Source of the DNA: Opisthorchis felineus
Lineage: Eukaryota; Platyhelminthes; Trematoda; Opisthorchiida; Opisthorchiidae
Direction of reading: 5' to 3'
Assembly: GCA_004794785.1 (NCBI GenBank)
Contig: SJOL01002116.1
Location: 693,298 to 757,297, forward strand
DNA length: 64,000 nucleotides
The translations under genes and the position numbers were made by a program. Below are positions 9,801-23,439 of this stretch, piece after piece (position 1 is the first letter of the stretch; the number at the start of each line of letters is the position of its first letter). The notes below the pieces were generated by a model. It saw only the letters and a list, made by a program, of their open reading frames with translations, was not told the DNA's origin and made no database searches.

Positions 9801-12660
9801 TTCACGTCATATATTAAAGGTATGAAGTCAAATTAGCTTTAATTGAATAAATAAGATTCAATATTTATTTAACTAGTGTTCCTCATATAAATCATCTAAA
9901 TCAAAAGCCGATACGATGCAGAATGGTAATGAAGAATACTCAGAAGCTTGAAAAGAGTAAAGCCGTCATGAATAGTGCAAATCAGGTGAGACAATAAACA
10001 ATAACCAGGGTGGCAGCCGCTTGAACCTTGGTCGGTCCAATACGTTAGATCCAAAGCAAATTGAAAAAAAAACCTGCCATTCTGGTGGAGTGGCCTAAAA
10101 TTTCGATATCCAGATCAGCCATTTTTTCAAATTCCACTTCGTTCACTGTGGTATCATCGAATCACTGTCTAAGACTGCCCATTTTGAAAGCACCCAACTT
10201 AGGTACCACTCAAGAGTTAGGATCTTATTCCTTGTCAAAAATCGTCGAATAATCTATTATGGGAATCCGATCAAGTTAAAGAAATCCAAATACATCCAAT
10301 TATAAATTGGTACTCACCGTTATAATGCGTTAGACGCTCAGGAAATTCGGCTGAGTTTTAAAGAGACGATATTTCCATTTGTATTCCGGCCAAAGGATTA
10401 TTCCACGACTGTAAACAAATGCACTTAGAAGTGAGAAACCAAGTGTTATATTCGGTAACTCCTTTGATTACGGTACCCTTTTGGCGGTAAGCGGAAAATA
10501 GAAGCGATATCAGGATCACGTTTCAGAGTTTCCGGACTCTTGTGAACGCTATTTGGCATTTAGACGCTTTCGGTTTGTGCACAACAAACATTTACAAAAA
10601 CATCTTTCTGTTGTTATTTTCATGGTGTCTTAGAGTTGACCGGTGATACATCGGACACCCCACTGTATTTTTAATTCCTCCCTCGTAAACAGTTTAACCT
10701 GGGAGGCTCAGTTCGTCAGAGTCCCATGTCCAAATAACAATGCAACATTTTCACACAGAGGTGCGCCTCAGGAACAGAAGCTGGACAGGCAGTTACCTGA
10801 CTTTTCCAGCCCAAAAATGTGAGTTGCTCTTTTTCGCTCATCCTACCTGTTCCCTGCATTTGTTCACCCACACCAAATGAAACAGGAATTATGGTCAGCG
10901 GTTGATTTTTCTCACAGTAGTTCTGTTGCTGCTAATGTGCCCCAATCCCTACAAATGTTGGAGGTCGTGTTTTTCAGGCTTAAATTTATTTGTGATACTG
11001 GACCGTTTGCATGAAAAAGGTGGCATCCAAATTAGACATTCAGATTCCGTTTGGTGAACCGTGCTTAATCGCCTTACCAAAATTTACCTACTGCTACATA
11101 CAGGAGATAATCATTCGCTGCGTCCGCGTGACTTGTTCAAAACCTAGAATTTACCAGATTATTCGTCAGTATGTATAAAATGTTGATGGACTGACTAGAT
11201 GCTAGCGCAAGAATCCTCCAGGAAGCATCTCTCTAAGTTTCAGCTTTTCTGAAATAAGCCAAAAAATCTCTTCTTTGAAGTTTGTCCTGGTCTCTCCCGC
11301 TTCAACAAAAATCTGTCACTAAGTATGATGAGCTCAATTTGTAGAAACGGGATGAGATACGGAAAACCCCACTGAGTGTATTAGCCTAGTATTCCTAGTG
11401 CGGGTAATAAAGATAATCCCGCGTATCGTATAGAGCCTTCCTAGACAAATCACTCGTCAAAACGTTTTCCTGCTCCAAATCTTGTTAAAACATATCAACG
11501 CAAACTGTTTGAGCTCGCTTCATCTGGTATCCAACAGATTACACTGCGTGCTTTGGTATATCCGTTGGTTTCAGCATCACATAGGTAAGAAGACTTGATA
11601 TACCAGCTGCTTTAGCTTCAGAGTTGTAACACCTGATCTTGTTAGCTATTTTTTTCTTGTGATCTGGGCACCGAAGTTCGGAACAAAGGGTGGAATATAA
11701 ACTGTACAAACGTTTGTTCGTAAATATGAATCGTATGCAGGTAAAGTCACCTCTTGTGTGTCCTGTTTCTTGGTTACGGGTTCATATACTTGTTTGTTCG
11801 GAACGGCCCCCAGCAATTATTTGCAGTGGTTAAAAATCATTGGCTTCTAGTGACAATGTCCACCGCTTGGTGTGGGTGGCATCAAAAACCCACTGTTTTT
11901 GTTTAGTGGACAAGCAATAAGTGCGAATGATGCCTCAGAAAATAAGTACGAAACCTGACTGCGAGCTCAAGCGCGGAGTACAGGTAAGGTGCTGTCTCCC
12001 TGAATGCCCACGAAGAAAGCGCAATAGACGTCTTTCACAACATTACGAGAAATTTGGTGTCCCCAAGTGCGATGCTTCTGCGAAGATCGGGGCCAGTTCG
12101 TCGTGGTGTAAAATACTTTCTACGCATGTGCCAACGTACAGTGATGAGCAAACAGGTTTGAGTCGTTCAGGGTAGGATGACGAACGAAAGATCAGCCGTG
12201 GCAGTTACACGCCAGTCGATACGGCTCACTTTGTGTCTGTTGGGAGGACTCTGGTCTATGCCGTGACACCCAGTGATCAGTGCCAATCACGTTCACTTTT
12301 GTCCGTTCAGCATGCGTGAGCTACAATTTGCGAGACGGTAACGCAGTCAATGAATGTTTCAAGTAACCGGAACAAAAACGCATGCGTATACGCCGATGAT
12401 CCTGATCAGTCTCTCCAATGTCCTCAGGGCACTATACAGCATGAACTGCTTTACCTGTACGACGCAGGCTTGGAAATGGGTGGCCCTAGAAGGCGCCAGA
12501 AGAGACCCCTCCTTGCAATAGAGACATTAAAAGGGATTGGACTAAAGAAAGAGGGCTAAACAAGCGAGCCGATGTCCGCTAAACAGGAATCACGGGAACC
12601 TAGGTGCATACCGTTATCAAAAGCGCGGAACATCCAATAAAACACTGGAACTAGGTTTTC
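6850..12660. other. non-coding spacer with one dispersed-repeat copy
   Basis: No gene is supported across almost 6 kb. The sequence is AT-rich, with short frames only and no runs of phase-compatible exons. A partial copy of dispersed repeat R1 lies at about 7505-7600. Confidence 0.45.
7505..7600 (+). repeat. dispersed repeat R1, partial copy a
   Basis: The copy aligns by eye with 33955-34055 and 23700-23775. It shares CCCGAATAT..T.GC.AACTGAAACATG, then GTGGCCTTTGTG and a GAAGAACATC.TAAACGAG segment. It lacks a recognisable palindromic right half. Identity is about 65-75 percent, judged by eye. Confidence 0.5.
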
Positions 12661-12663
12661 GGC

Positions 12664-13035
12664 ATGACGTCAGTGTTCAACACTTATTTTTCGCTGCCGT
12701 ACCCGTGGTTGTTTGTGGGCTGGGGTAGACAGGAGGACGATAAGGGTCCTCAACCAAAGCTTTTGGCTCAAAATCCTGACCGCAAGGCGGCGATGTTTGG
12801 CGGTAAATGCAAATGCATTAACATTTTTATAGAACAGGTCGCACACATGTTCCAACCCGCAACCGCAGGCCCAGGAAACTGTGTTGTTCAGACCTCAAAA
12901 GACTGACCGATCTGGCATGAGAGACCCTGTGATTGTCGCACGGACAACGAGTATAGCTGGGTCGCGGAAGCACGCGAACTGTTACACCACGGTAAGGCCC
13001 AGTCTCCTGGTGATAGGAATGAATTACAGTAAATA
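12664..13035 (-). mobile_element. detached 5' fragment of the same retrotransposon family
   Basis: On the minus strand this segment aligns end to end with 59395-59735 of the right-hand element. Shared landmarks are CACAGGGTCTCTCAT.CCAG, GTGTG.CGAC.TGTTC, CCGCCTTGCGGTCAGG.TTTTG and GGTTGAGGACCCT. The translated pieces match too: [16 protein letters not shown] against VLAFPAQHRCLAVRLL, then [12 protein letters not shown] against [12 protein letters not shown]. No endonuclease or RT adjoins it in the expected direction, so it is an orphan 5' piece, either a solo fragment or the remains of a deletion or rearrangement. Confidence 0.75.
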
Positions 13036-13240
13036 GTGAATATATTCGTCTTCACTGGTGGGGAATTAAGAAACTGGTTAACGTATCATCCTCACTGCAA
13101 AAGGCCGTTCGTCAGTGACCTCAACCCCCAACTTAAGCACTATGCAATAGCTGAGAAATCCGAGCACCGTGCTCGGTCACGAAACTACCGATCATGCGCT
13201 TTCCTTGGTTAGAAGTTTCGGCAACACCAAAACGAACATC

Positions 13241-13279
13241 ACTTACCGGGGATGCATACTATCTCCGCGTTTATCCTGC
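13241..13279 (+). pseudogene. possible reverse-transcriptase motif relic
   Basis: Thirteen codons read TYRGCILSPRLSC, close to the RT block V-R-Q-G-C-(P/I)-L-S-P-x-L-F. It lies just beyond the orphan 5' retroelement fragment but on the opposite strand. No YADD box or other RT motif is seen nearby, and the frame stops soon after. It is either a very old LINE remnant or a coincidence. Confidence 0.25.
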
Positions 13280-13883
13280 ACAGTACGTTAAAATTTTAAA
13301 ATGTTCAAATCACGGTGGGTTTGGGAAGTAGGTATGCTAAAACCGACTGGGATATCAACAATAGGTTGGTGAAGCTGACAGAATCAAAGGGAGCGTGGAA
13401 CATAACTTCCCCTTTACAAACTAGAAGAGAGCACAGAGAGCTGCAGCGTAAAGGTCAACATAATTTTCACTTTCAAGTTACTGAGAAGCTATCAATGAAG
13501 ACGGGCACGGTGCAGCGGACTAACTCAATGGCTGCTGTATTCAATCCCTCTTGGTTGAAGTTACCCCAATTTTTGTCAACCAAGCACCTAGATGTAGAAT
13601 GGTAAACGGGATCCGAGATGGTAAAATGAGATAGTGGAACTTTCGGAGGCTGTTTTAGTGGTCAGGTTACAGTTTCAGACCATTACAGAGTTGTATGTTC
13701 CTTTAAAAAATAAACTCAAACACTGCTCCCTTTATTCACTGACCTTGTCTCCTCTGGATTTCAAATTCAGGTAAAATGCTTCCGGGACCGGAAAGATCCG
13801 CAACTTCCCCGACTGAAGCCTGTGCTTTTTCTCAAATTCTAGCGTGTATCCTTATGAGTGAAATATGGCGTAGAGATATTGAA

Positions 13884-14086
13884 GCTTGGCATTGGTGGAA
13901 TCACTCGTGCAATTCACCTTGGCTCCGGCATGCATCGTTCCAAGTACACCCAGTTTTAGTTTATGGACAGAAAACTGGGGAGGTGGAGGTACGGACTGGC
14001 CAGTGAACTTTAGACGAAATACCCCATGGAGGGTTTGGAGGTGGATGGTGCTCTCGAATTCTCGCAAAACATTGGGCAAACCTGAG
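13884..14086 (+). CDS. isolated candidate exon, unknown protein
   Basis: A frame without stops runs from about 13884 to a strong 5' splice site (GAG|GTAAGA, GT at 14087) with phase 0. Its peptide is rich in Trp, Pro and Gly (for example TPSFSLWTENWGGGGTDW) and matches no family I know. The upstream acceptor is not obvious. A very strong acceptor at 13770 leads into a different frame (13776-14006). No partner exon is established nearby, so this could be a chance frame ending at a cryptic donor. Confidence 0.25.
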
Positions 14087-14089
14087 GTA

Positions 14090-17000
14090 AGAAATATGCC
14101 AGACAATGCCTCAGGGTTATAGTGTAGATATAGACAGTAGTTTCTGGGAGAGGATACTGTTATTCAAGCTTCGAGTAAACGAAAATCATGCACTCATTTG
14201 TGGATAGAAGCCAGAGCTCTTGTTCATTGTAAACGCTTTCAACGTCACTGACAACCTTGATGGCTTGAACAAATGTGTTTACCCACTTTATACATAGAGA
14301 CCTGTGTCATGCTGCAACAGTGCTATTATGTTTGCTTGCACTGGTTCACAGCAGCCCACGTGCTTCAGGTCGTGCAACCATACTGCCATCCACATATCCG
14401 CATATCCATACCAGTCACACGAAGCCATTTGATAAGTCCCCATGAGTTTTAGCATGCTTGTTATGCTTCACAGCGCTCACAGATATAACCCAGCTAAACC
14501 CAATCACGCACATTTCACTGACTTTCAGATTCATGTGGTTGGCCTAAGCTAACTCCAACAAAGCCAAGGCCAAGCAATTTGGTGGAATTGTTAATTTTCC
14601 TACCGTGTGCAGTGCCCTCGAATATGGTACCATGCAATCAGTAATGACGTGAGAACAGGAGCACCATCCACTCTGCAGAAAGTCAAATTCTGACACAAGG
14701 GTCCACCGCATACACCTCCTCATCAGTCTGCATAAATTATCAATGCTTTCAGTGTCTCTCTCCCGTACGTCTTTGGTAGTGCTTTCATTTGACGAGAGAT
14801 GAACGTCTTTGGAAATGGTGTTGAAAGCGTTACAGTTTGAATGGATACGCTTTTTAGAACCATTTTCCACGCCTTAGTGCCTCCATCAAGTTGAAAATAA
14901 TGAATCACGTGGATTTTGTCTATAACCTGCAAAATACCAAGAACTCCGGAGCCTCAAATCTGGCTGTTCAGTGATTTGCAATCTTACCATAATTAAAAAG
15001 ACATTACTATTTTTCTGTAATGGTTTCGGATAGGTAGTGCATCCTGGTACTTTCGGCAGTTTGTAAGCAGGTCTCTTGATGCCACCTAGAATTCATCTCG
15101 AAGACACTCTGAGAATGCTGAGGGCCACCAATTTAGTACAAGAATCATGAGAATCACCACGAAAGTTCTCATGATAGAGAAGTTTTTTTCAGCACCATTT
15201 GAGTGGTGGTTGAAAACTGTCACTCTGGAGATGAGTCCTCTGAAGGTTTAAGTTGGCACCGATGTTTATTTGAAGTTGCTATTAATGGAAAGACTATCAT
15301 TATGGACAAATCTTCACATTCGACTATATCCGAAGTGATAAACAATCATCGCCTTGTAAAACGAGGTTATTCACTAGGGTGAGGCCAGATGAGAAGACTT
15401 GCTTTACACTCCGCATATATTTGAATTTAAATTTATTCAAACATAAGAGTGAAGTTATATTATTATTACTATCATTACTAATACTGTTGATAAATAAAAT
15501 TCGAAACAACTCATGCTCTATGGAGTCCACTGAGGCAGCTGGCTGGGAACACTAACACTCGAGATTTAAGTCATCTTAATCTTATGGCCAGGAGACTGAT
15601 ACTGTTCTGAATTTCACTCGGGGATTTGGATGATGATTTCCTCAGGGAAAAATTTACCAAATATGTAACCCGTATAAGTGGACGACAGAATCCACCATCT
15701 TTGCCACACGGCTAAATGCAAATAGACATTACAAGATTTTATAATGTTAAAGATTGTTTTAATTTAACAAGGAAATTAACGAAAAATTACTAGAAAAGGA
15801 AGCTTGGTTAGTTATAATCCAGCTTTATTATCATAAATCTGCACTGTGGTGTGATTCAGTGTATGTTGTTTTGTGCAGAAAAAAGCTTAACTTATCGGCC
15901 GCAATGGACCAGGTTCAGTGAGAAACTACGCTGCTGAGATTGAAGCGTATAGCAGCGTTTGTGACATCGGCCGATTGAAACGCTAGTGGAACACTAACGT
16001 GGTTGATTGTCGTAGGATATTTCCATGAAGGTGTTTTAAATTTCAGGGAGTGTCAGTCATTTGGTGGGACGAGAATAGTTTCTTCTTGGATTAAGGAAAG
16101 TTTTCTGCTCGTGAAGAATCTCAACGAAAATAATTCCGTGCATAGACTGCCTTGTCAGGTACTTTCTCCGTAAACGTGTATTTTCGTGCTGCAGAGTACC
16201 GCACTAGTAAATTTTGCCAGTGAAATAATAATAACTTTATATTGCATATGTTAATATGCACTGTTGTGCAATTTTTCTCCCCCAAATCATCAGCAGAGTA
16301 GACAAAAAAGGTATTTCTTATGGCCACTGCTTACGAATGGCTTTAGACTCTCATTTCAACATAGTTTTGTGATTAAATTTGAATTGCAGTCCATGCAAAA
16401 ATCTTTGCGTAGTATGAAACTGCAACTTGAATCTGATGTAAACGAAGCCTTCGAAAACTTCCCATGATCGATACTCTGTTGAGAAATTTTTATTCAGTTT
16501 ACTTGGCAGTCCCCCATTTTTCGGATAAATGACTCACTCTAAACCACAGTCAAGTAAGCATCGTGGCTATTCGGGAACTAGGTCCGAGGAGTTCAAGCAA
16601 GGATGAGAAGGGTGGTAAAACTTTCTGAGTTTTCATCAGCCTTATGATTAATGTACCGTATTTATTTAACGGAAGTATTTCGGTTCCACTTGGGGAGAGG
16701 TTGTAGGGAAGCCCTAATTTTGATGTAGCATCGGATTATAATAACGACGGACAACGTCTACTCTACTAAAAGGTCTGCTATGAATAGTTTGTGGTTACCC
16801 TCAAAAACATGTTTGTTGGTAGCTTAATTTCCCCAACTAGTAGGCAAACCCTTTGGTGAAACTAGTTTTTTTTTAAGCACGCATGTCGGTTTTCATGCTC
16901 GAATTTCCAGCCAGTTTTTGGTTTTTATACGATGTAACACAACAGTGACCACTCACAGGAAAGACCTAATTGTCTTAACTCTGGGAGTACCTGTCTACAG

Positions 17001-19730
17001 GATGGGAGACGTACGAAAAAATAGTACTGTACGCGCTTCAGTGCGTTCAAAATGGTGCGCAAATAATGTGATCATCCTGTATAACATTTGTAATCTAAGA
17101 AACCCTGATAGTGGTTACCTTATTCATTGTCAGCGGACACCGTCACCAGGAAGACTCTGTTAAGATGCTACCACTTCCCAACCACTATCTGATTTGCCAC
17201 GGGAACACTGACCTCTTCCGAAATGCTGCGCGATCATATTATAAACACTTCCGCCCTTTCAAAATCAGGTTGCCGCAAATTTCACACGCATCGTGGTAAC
17301 GAAGCATTAAAATAACAAGGTTATGTCCTGGCATACCTGAGGCTGTATGGCTGACGAGGGTGGCTAGACAACAGATTGGCCTACAACACAGCCATGACGT
17401 AAGCGTATTATTGCAGGCGCGTTTGCAACATTTTTGAACGCAATCAAATCTCCCCGAAACAGTTGACACCTAATCCACCCATGTCAACTCGACTATCTAT
17501 TAATTCTTACTTTAAAAGGTCACATGTTTGTTTATTATTATAGAACAAAGTTCACCGGATGAGGGTTAAATGTCCTATCTTTGAGTTGAGTCTGGTGAAA
17601 CTAATTTCATCCCAAGCGAAATCATTCTGTTTTTCATCTCGCCCTAGTTGGCGATCTTTGGAGTCTGACAAAAACCAATCGATTCTGGTGAGCAGTCATC
17701 CTTGGGAAAGTGATGTCTACTGACAAATTCTTCAAAGGACCAAACAAAACAAACCAGTGGTGATAGGTGTAGTCCACGTTGACAGTTACCAGTGAGAGAA
17801 AACTATATTAGCCAGATGAAAGTGGAGGTGAGCTAAGTCCACACAACTGTAATAAGGGTTCGAGGAAGGCCAAATTTTTGGAAGAGTTAACCTTTGCTAA
17901 GTCCTTGGAAGTAGTCCTTCATGACGGAACTCTCATGGAGACAGCTGTTTAAAAAACACTTCTGAGTGATCTTTTCAAGTGATCCTCCGAGAGCATGAAA
18001 GTGTAGTCAGTCTTTCCCTGTCCAAAGGAAATTGGTGGGGATTCAGCAGGAGCGGTGCGCTTTGGCCCTTGGACTCTTTTGAGCCGGACTTGGTCATTCG
18101 GAACACTCGCTAGGGTGGCATCCACATTAGGACCCAGTTGGATGTTCTTTATTTATTTTGCATATCAACGCTTGTTCATTTGATGTTACACGACATTAAG
18201 TTATTTATTCGGGTTATTTCCTCTGACAAGAAACAACAGACTGACCAACAACGCGTTATCATGAGGTCGGCGCATGGAAAAATACTTTTGATCGTGTCAC
18301 TGGTTCTGTGTTTTCCACAGCAAAACAAAACTCTGTTTCGTTCTGATCAAAATCTCTGGTCAGACCTTTTATTCTTTTTAAAGGAATCCTCGGATTAGTT
18401 TGTCCAGTGAATATCAACCCGCGGACCAGTGGCATACCTGGGGTTTACTAAAGACCTACTGATAGAAATTGTAGGAAGAACATTATGCCCGGTCACATGG
18501 TAATGCATGTATCTTCTTAAGTCTCCTTAAGTAAACAAACGTTATCTAGACAGTTTTGTTCAACAATGGAAAAGTGTTGCCAGTGGTTTTTCGAATCATA
18601 AATTTTTGTGAACGGTCGAAAAATGAAGTAGTTTGCTAATATATTTCAACAGATCTTAGGAGGTGAGATGATTTACACGAACGCTTTACCAACTTCTGTC
18701 TCTGGTTGAAAGGTCTAGTTTGACTGACGTTTGCGAGCAATTCTAAGAAATACACTGATAATTTTTGACCAAATACAAGTTTATCTGGTGATTACTATCA
18801 GGTCTTCAATGGTGATAGCCGGCTGGCTGTCCACTGGTATTAACACTGACGGAATCAGCGGCCTGCTGAAGCCCAAGAAATGTTTTTAGATTTTTTAAAC
18901 GGCAGTTACTTCTAAGTTTCAAACCATAGTAATCGATTCTCTAAGCATGATCTTTTTGCCAGCGTTTTGTGTCTTGATGTACGCTGAGATTCCGTGTCTT
19001 GTATCCATCTTCCTGTTAGCCAATAAACGAATTAGCTTGTTGTTCAAACTAGTGCCTTGACGGGCCTTTGACAATTTTGAATGTTTACTGGCTTTGTCTA
19101 TGAATAAAGTCTGAGCAGACAAAGCATATTTCCGAAAATCACCGAATCCGATACGGAATCCAATCCAGGTGTGTAATTCATTACAGGAAAACAGAGTTTG
19201 TATCCGTCGTCTGAACGTCTCATTCAGGGAATTCGTAACATGGATACACAAGCCAGTTTGAAAACAGCGTCGTGTGACACAGTGACCTACACTGTCTGAT
19301 TTGCGCTTCGTATAATATTCGTGGATAACGATAAATTTGCACAGACATTTTCAGAAAAGTTAGAAATTCAAATCGGACTGTCTAGGCAAGAGAATGCATG
19401 AAATCACTGCTGTTCTGTTCGTTTTATTTCAGTGGATCCTGCCACAAACGAGCGCTTGGATTAATGCTCCAAATCTTGAATCTGACATCGAGTACTGTGA
19501 GTTCAACTAACTTAAAACAGCCCAGGGCTCCTAATGTTCTGTTTAATAACAGTATGAACAAAACCTCTGTTCCGGCATACGGTCTGCAACGTATCTTGCA
19601 AATACATCTATAGCCCACACTCTCACAAACTGCAAACGACTTCAGATTTACATATGCGTTCGAACCTTGGTCTATTTCATGCACTTCTGTTATCCCACCC
19701 GAATACCATTTATGCCACTGACTGGCTGCC
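14090..19730. other. long spacer or intron, no gene supported
   Basis: I find only short frames on both strands. The longest is a minus-strand frame of 110 codons at 18919-19251 without motifs or splice context. The composition is AT-rich, and no clear repeat copies were recognised. Confidence 0.4.
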
Positions 19731-19739
19731 CTTGGTTCA

Positions 19740-19920
19740 AATATTTAGCTTTCGTCTACTTGCTGGGAGGCTGTGAGTCCGAATATCTCGGAAAATTCAT
19801 GAAATGTGTGCGGCTGATGATTCCTAATCAAGTTGAAACAGCTGTACAGTGCTTTTCACCTTTCAGGCAGAGGTTGGCTTTCCGCAGAGAATAAATTCCC
19901 AATTGAAATCTTCGAACCCT
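19740..19920 (+). repeat. SINE-like repeat R2, copy 1 (tRNA-like B box)
   Basis: The stretch aligns with 51615-51800 over about 180 bases. Shared blocks include GCTGG.AGG.TG.GAGT.CGAA, TGATGA.TC, AGCTGTACA.TGCTT and ATAGATTGGC/.AGAGGTTGGC. The first block resembles the T-arm and B box of a tRNA gene, here diverged to GAGTCCGAATATC. The combination of a tRNA-like head and a unique body suggests a tRNA-derived SINE. No A box is recognised with confidence. Confidence 0.5.
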
Positions 19921-19929
19921 CTCTAACTA

Positions 19930-22900
19930 TGAACCAAGTTTATCGGTTATTTACTCATAAATTTTACTGGATGCAAATGTAACACTCACCGTGGGCCTCC
20001 CATTTCTAACCAGGAGATTAGGACTCTAATTAGATTGTCATACGCCCAACTCACAACTTCATGATAGCTAAATAATGGCACCCAAAGCTTTCAATGAGGA
20101 ATTTTTTCTGGATCTGGATGGATTTGTAGCTATTCACGATGAATAAACGTTTCGCAAAATTAGCTTCCGAGATTGGTCAAGATCTTGGATAGTTTACAGC
20201 CAGTTACTTCCTCGGAATAAGATAACCGAACCGGTCGATTTAAGGTAGTCATTTATTATGGGACTATTTTCGTATTTCATGCAAGCCAGACTGGACCACT
20301 TGAATTTATTTCACTGGTGAATTGGTCTCTCACGCTGCAGTAGACTTGGCATTTGAAAAGGCAATTCCATCATTTTGTTGTGTTTTTTGTGGGCTATGTA
20401 CTCGCGCTTAATCCATTTATTATCATTCAGACTGAGAAAAATGTGGTTATTTTATGAAGATGAAGATGAACTAGAAGAAGAAGCTATTAGTTTCTTACTT
20501 CAAGGTGACGTATAGCCTTGAATCCAGTTTCTTGTAGGAAGTGTCCAGTATCGGCTGAGACAGCCACTAAGATCGCCACCGCAGTGTTAGAAAGACTGAA
20601 CTGTCTCTGATATTTTGAAGCGGACTGAAACTTTCTACCCACTGGTTTGTGGTAGCATCTCCAGACCAGTGTTAAAAAATTTTATGGTTAGAGTGAACCC
20701 AATTTTGTCGCATGTGGATGTCAGCTTTTATCGTCTTCTGAAAATTTCAAGCATGGACGGTAGGGCCTAAACGAAAGGTACGGCAAATTTCGATTATTTT
20801 GCCACTTGAGGCGATGACGATAATCCACAAATTGATATGATTTCTCCAACCTACGAAGTCCTCAACACTGAGCTCTATTTTAAACATCGGAAGGTGGCGC
20901 TCGCGTAAATATAATACTTAGGATAAGTATTCTTATACATACAGTAAAATCCTACACCATAGTATGAAGTTGGTGGATTTGAATAGAATTTACAGCGTTT
21001 CATAACACGCGACTTCAGATTAAGTGAGTGATGCAAAATAGTTGATAACTGTTTGGTTCAAAGGTTCTGCCCATCAAAATGACATTTAAGTGTGGGGAAA
21101 CTTCTGCTAATACGATGGTCAAGCTTAAAGGTCATTTGTAGTCATAGAATGGCGAAGAGTCTGCAAGTAAGGTGGTGGATCGTAAAACATTGATTTATTG
21201 AGAACACCATTGATTTTAGTACCCGGTTACTCCCAGAGCGATTTATGGGGAAGAAAAACGTCCCTACAAAGCAGACTAGTGTATTGCTCGAAATGTCTTC
21301 AGATATTCTTGCCGGTCACTCGATCAAACCATATTTGAAAGTTTGCTCTCTCCAGCTGCTCCCTGTTTATGAAAGAGCCCTAACAGAAGATGCCAACAAA
21401 CTGTGTGCAAATTATAGAGATGTTAGATTTAGGGGATCTGCTCTGAGGTTAGTAAATTTGCGCTAATTCACCCAGTGGATACGAATCATTCCTATCCACT
21501 GTTCAAAGTTTTCCACTTGTGGCAGAGAAAGTTGGAGGAACAAACGCCTTTTATGGTTAGATATGATTCAGTAGATGCATATTCTACGCGCTCCAGAGAT
21601 GTACTTTATAGAAATAAATAGAGTGGACAAAGTGTGTTCAGAGACTTCCGCTCTCATAAAGGCATAAGTGAGAGGCAAACGATCAATTTCACCTTTAGAA
21701 TAGCCGAGAATGCCAGTGTGAAGGCTTTTTTAACTGATTTTGCCTAATGCTTACACGGCAGGCACATTCCACAAGCTACCAACCCCCTCCAAACATGTGT
21801 CAGAAGACGGCGGAGGAAAAATGATTTGAGATGTCGGTTTAATCATTATTTCGTTTTTAAAACCAATATGGTTAGCAGCCTAAACACATTTACCTCGCCG
21901 AAGCGTGTGAATACAAAATATATCGTGGTATTCATCTATGTGTGCGACGAATTGAAGAAATCTCCCAGAAAATGAGGCCAGTCAGCCTGAAAATATCCCC
22001 ATTGTTTTCACGAACTGTAAAGGGTTATTTTCGGTTTCCGTCTGCCATTTATTTAATTGTGTCCTTGAAGGAAGGATGGTGATCTGACAGAACTACGCTG
22101 ATCCCAAATCCATGGTTCATCTGTGGTTCCATAAAATATCGTTCTATTTCACGCGCTTCGGTCTTTCCGAAATTGTTTGGGAGGCTGACGGTCTGCAGCA
22201 CACAGCCTCCACCAGTCGCTTATAAGAATATGCAATGACTTTGCATACGAGACAGCTAGACCTCCCACGGACGCTTTTCTTTACCTAGCACATCAAAATT
22301 CGCGATTTCTTGTTGGACATAGAAAACGTGTCCGCATGCGTTCCATAGATTTTATCAAGGCTGTTGATTTGTCACCCGATCTATGCTCCCCTGGAAGCCC
22401 ATTGGGACCAACATACAAAGACCTATTCTCCCCCCGGTACGTGACTGATTCACTGAAAGTAGAAGGCATGTACAGATTTTTGTAAACAACAAATGAATTC
22501 TGTGCCTCAATGAATCGGACTCACTTTATCTTAGCTATTTGAACATCGTACTTAAAGATGCCCATGGTTGGCATGTAATCTAGCTTCCAACCATAGTTTG
22601 TTTAAACAGGATGTCCGTACTGTCTGCCGTTGATCGCGAGGCAGTTTCTTCCATCTAAATCCAAACAAATGCTCTGGGATTGGACTTGCACGTAAGCAAA
22701 GCAAACAACTGTACAGTTTGTAATCAGTTCTCTATCCAACAACGATCAGCGGGTCCACCCGATGAAGATAAATTGCGTTAAGTACTTTCGAGTCATCTTC
22801 TCCACCTCCACACAAAAGGCGTATTCCTAAAAATCCGGCGACCAATTTTTCTTATCAGATGGCTAAGTGATCTGCACATCTCTGTTTGCGTACTCAAATC

Positions 22901-23430
22901 ACTTACTCATGGGACTACCTGACCCATATTAGTCAACTGTCTGCCTGCAGCACTGTGAACTGTTGAAAGTTGATTTTAGTTTTATCAGATTCCCTAACGG
23001 GAACCTCGATAGATCGACAGGACACCATCTGCTCAAATTTCTTTGATGTGACCGTTTGCAATTGCGCTGACGCCCTACATAGATAAATGTAAAACAGTTT
23101 CCCCAAGAGTCCGTTATTGAATGCTGACATTCTTCTGTCCCTCAGACTCTCTCTTTAAAAACTAAAACGTATCTTTTTTACCTTCTCTGAAAATCTAGTT
23201 TTTGTCTTTTAGGAGTAAACTTTTAGAGATGCTCTCTACATGAGTCAGTTTGAATTAAATTCGCCGCTTATTTATGAGCATTACCAGATTCCAAATTGAT
23301 AACTTCTTGCACACATTACTTTGCCAAATTGACAAAAGGCCCAGCCAAAAGGTTGCCAATGATGACGAGTCATGTTTGTCACCCGGCCAAGGGGCTTCGA
23401 GTAGCGACTCAGATAACGCTTTCACAGGAA
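19930..23430. other. spacer with a possible decayed RT segment
   Basis: No intact gene is supported. Between about 22.3 and 22.9 kb two frames together read like a degraded RT palm/thumb: GLDLHVSKANNC at about 22677-22712, then INCVKYFRVIFS at about 22768-22803 in another frame. A 73-codon ATG frame at 21245-21466 has no recognisable motif. The rest is AT-rich spacer. Confidence 0.3.
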
Positions 23431-23439
23431 GGGCTGCAG

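Noticed and set aside
18919..19251. 110-codon minus-strand frame as a gene
   Set aside because: There are no motifs, promoter context or splice signals. Frames of this length are expected by chance in a 64-kb six-frame scan.
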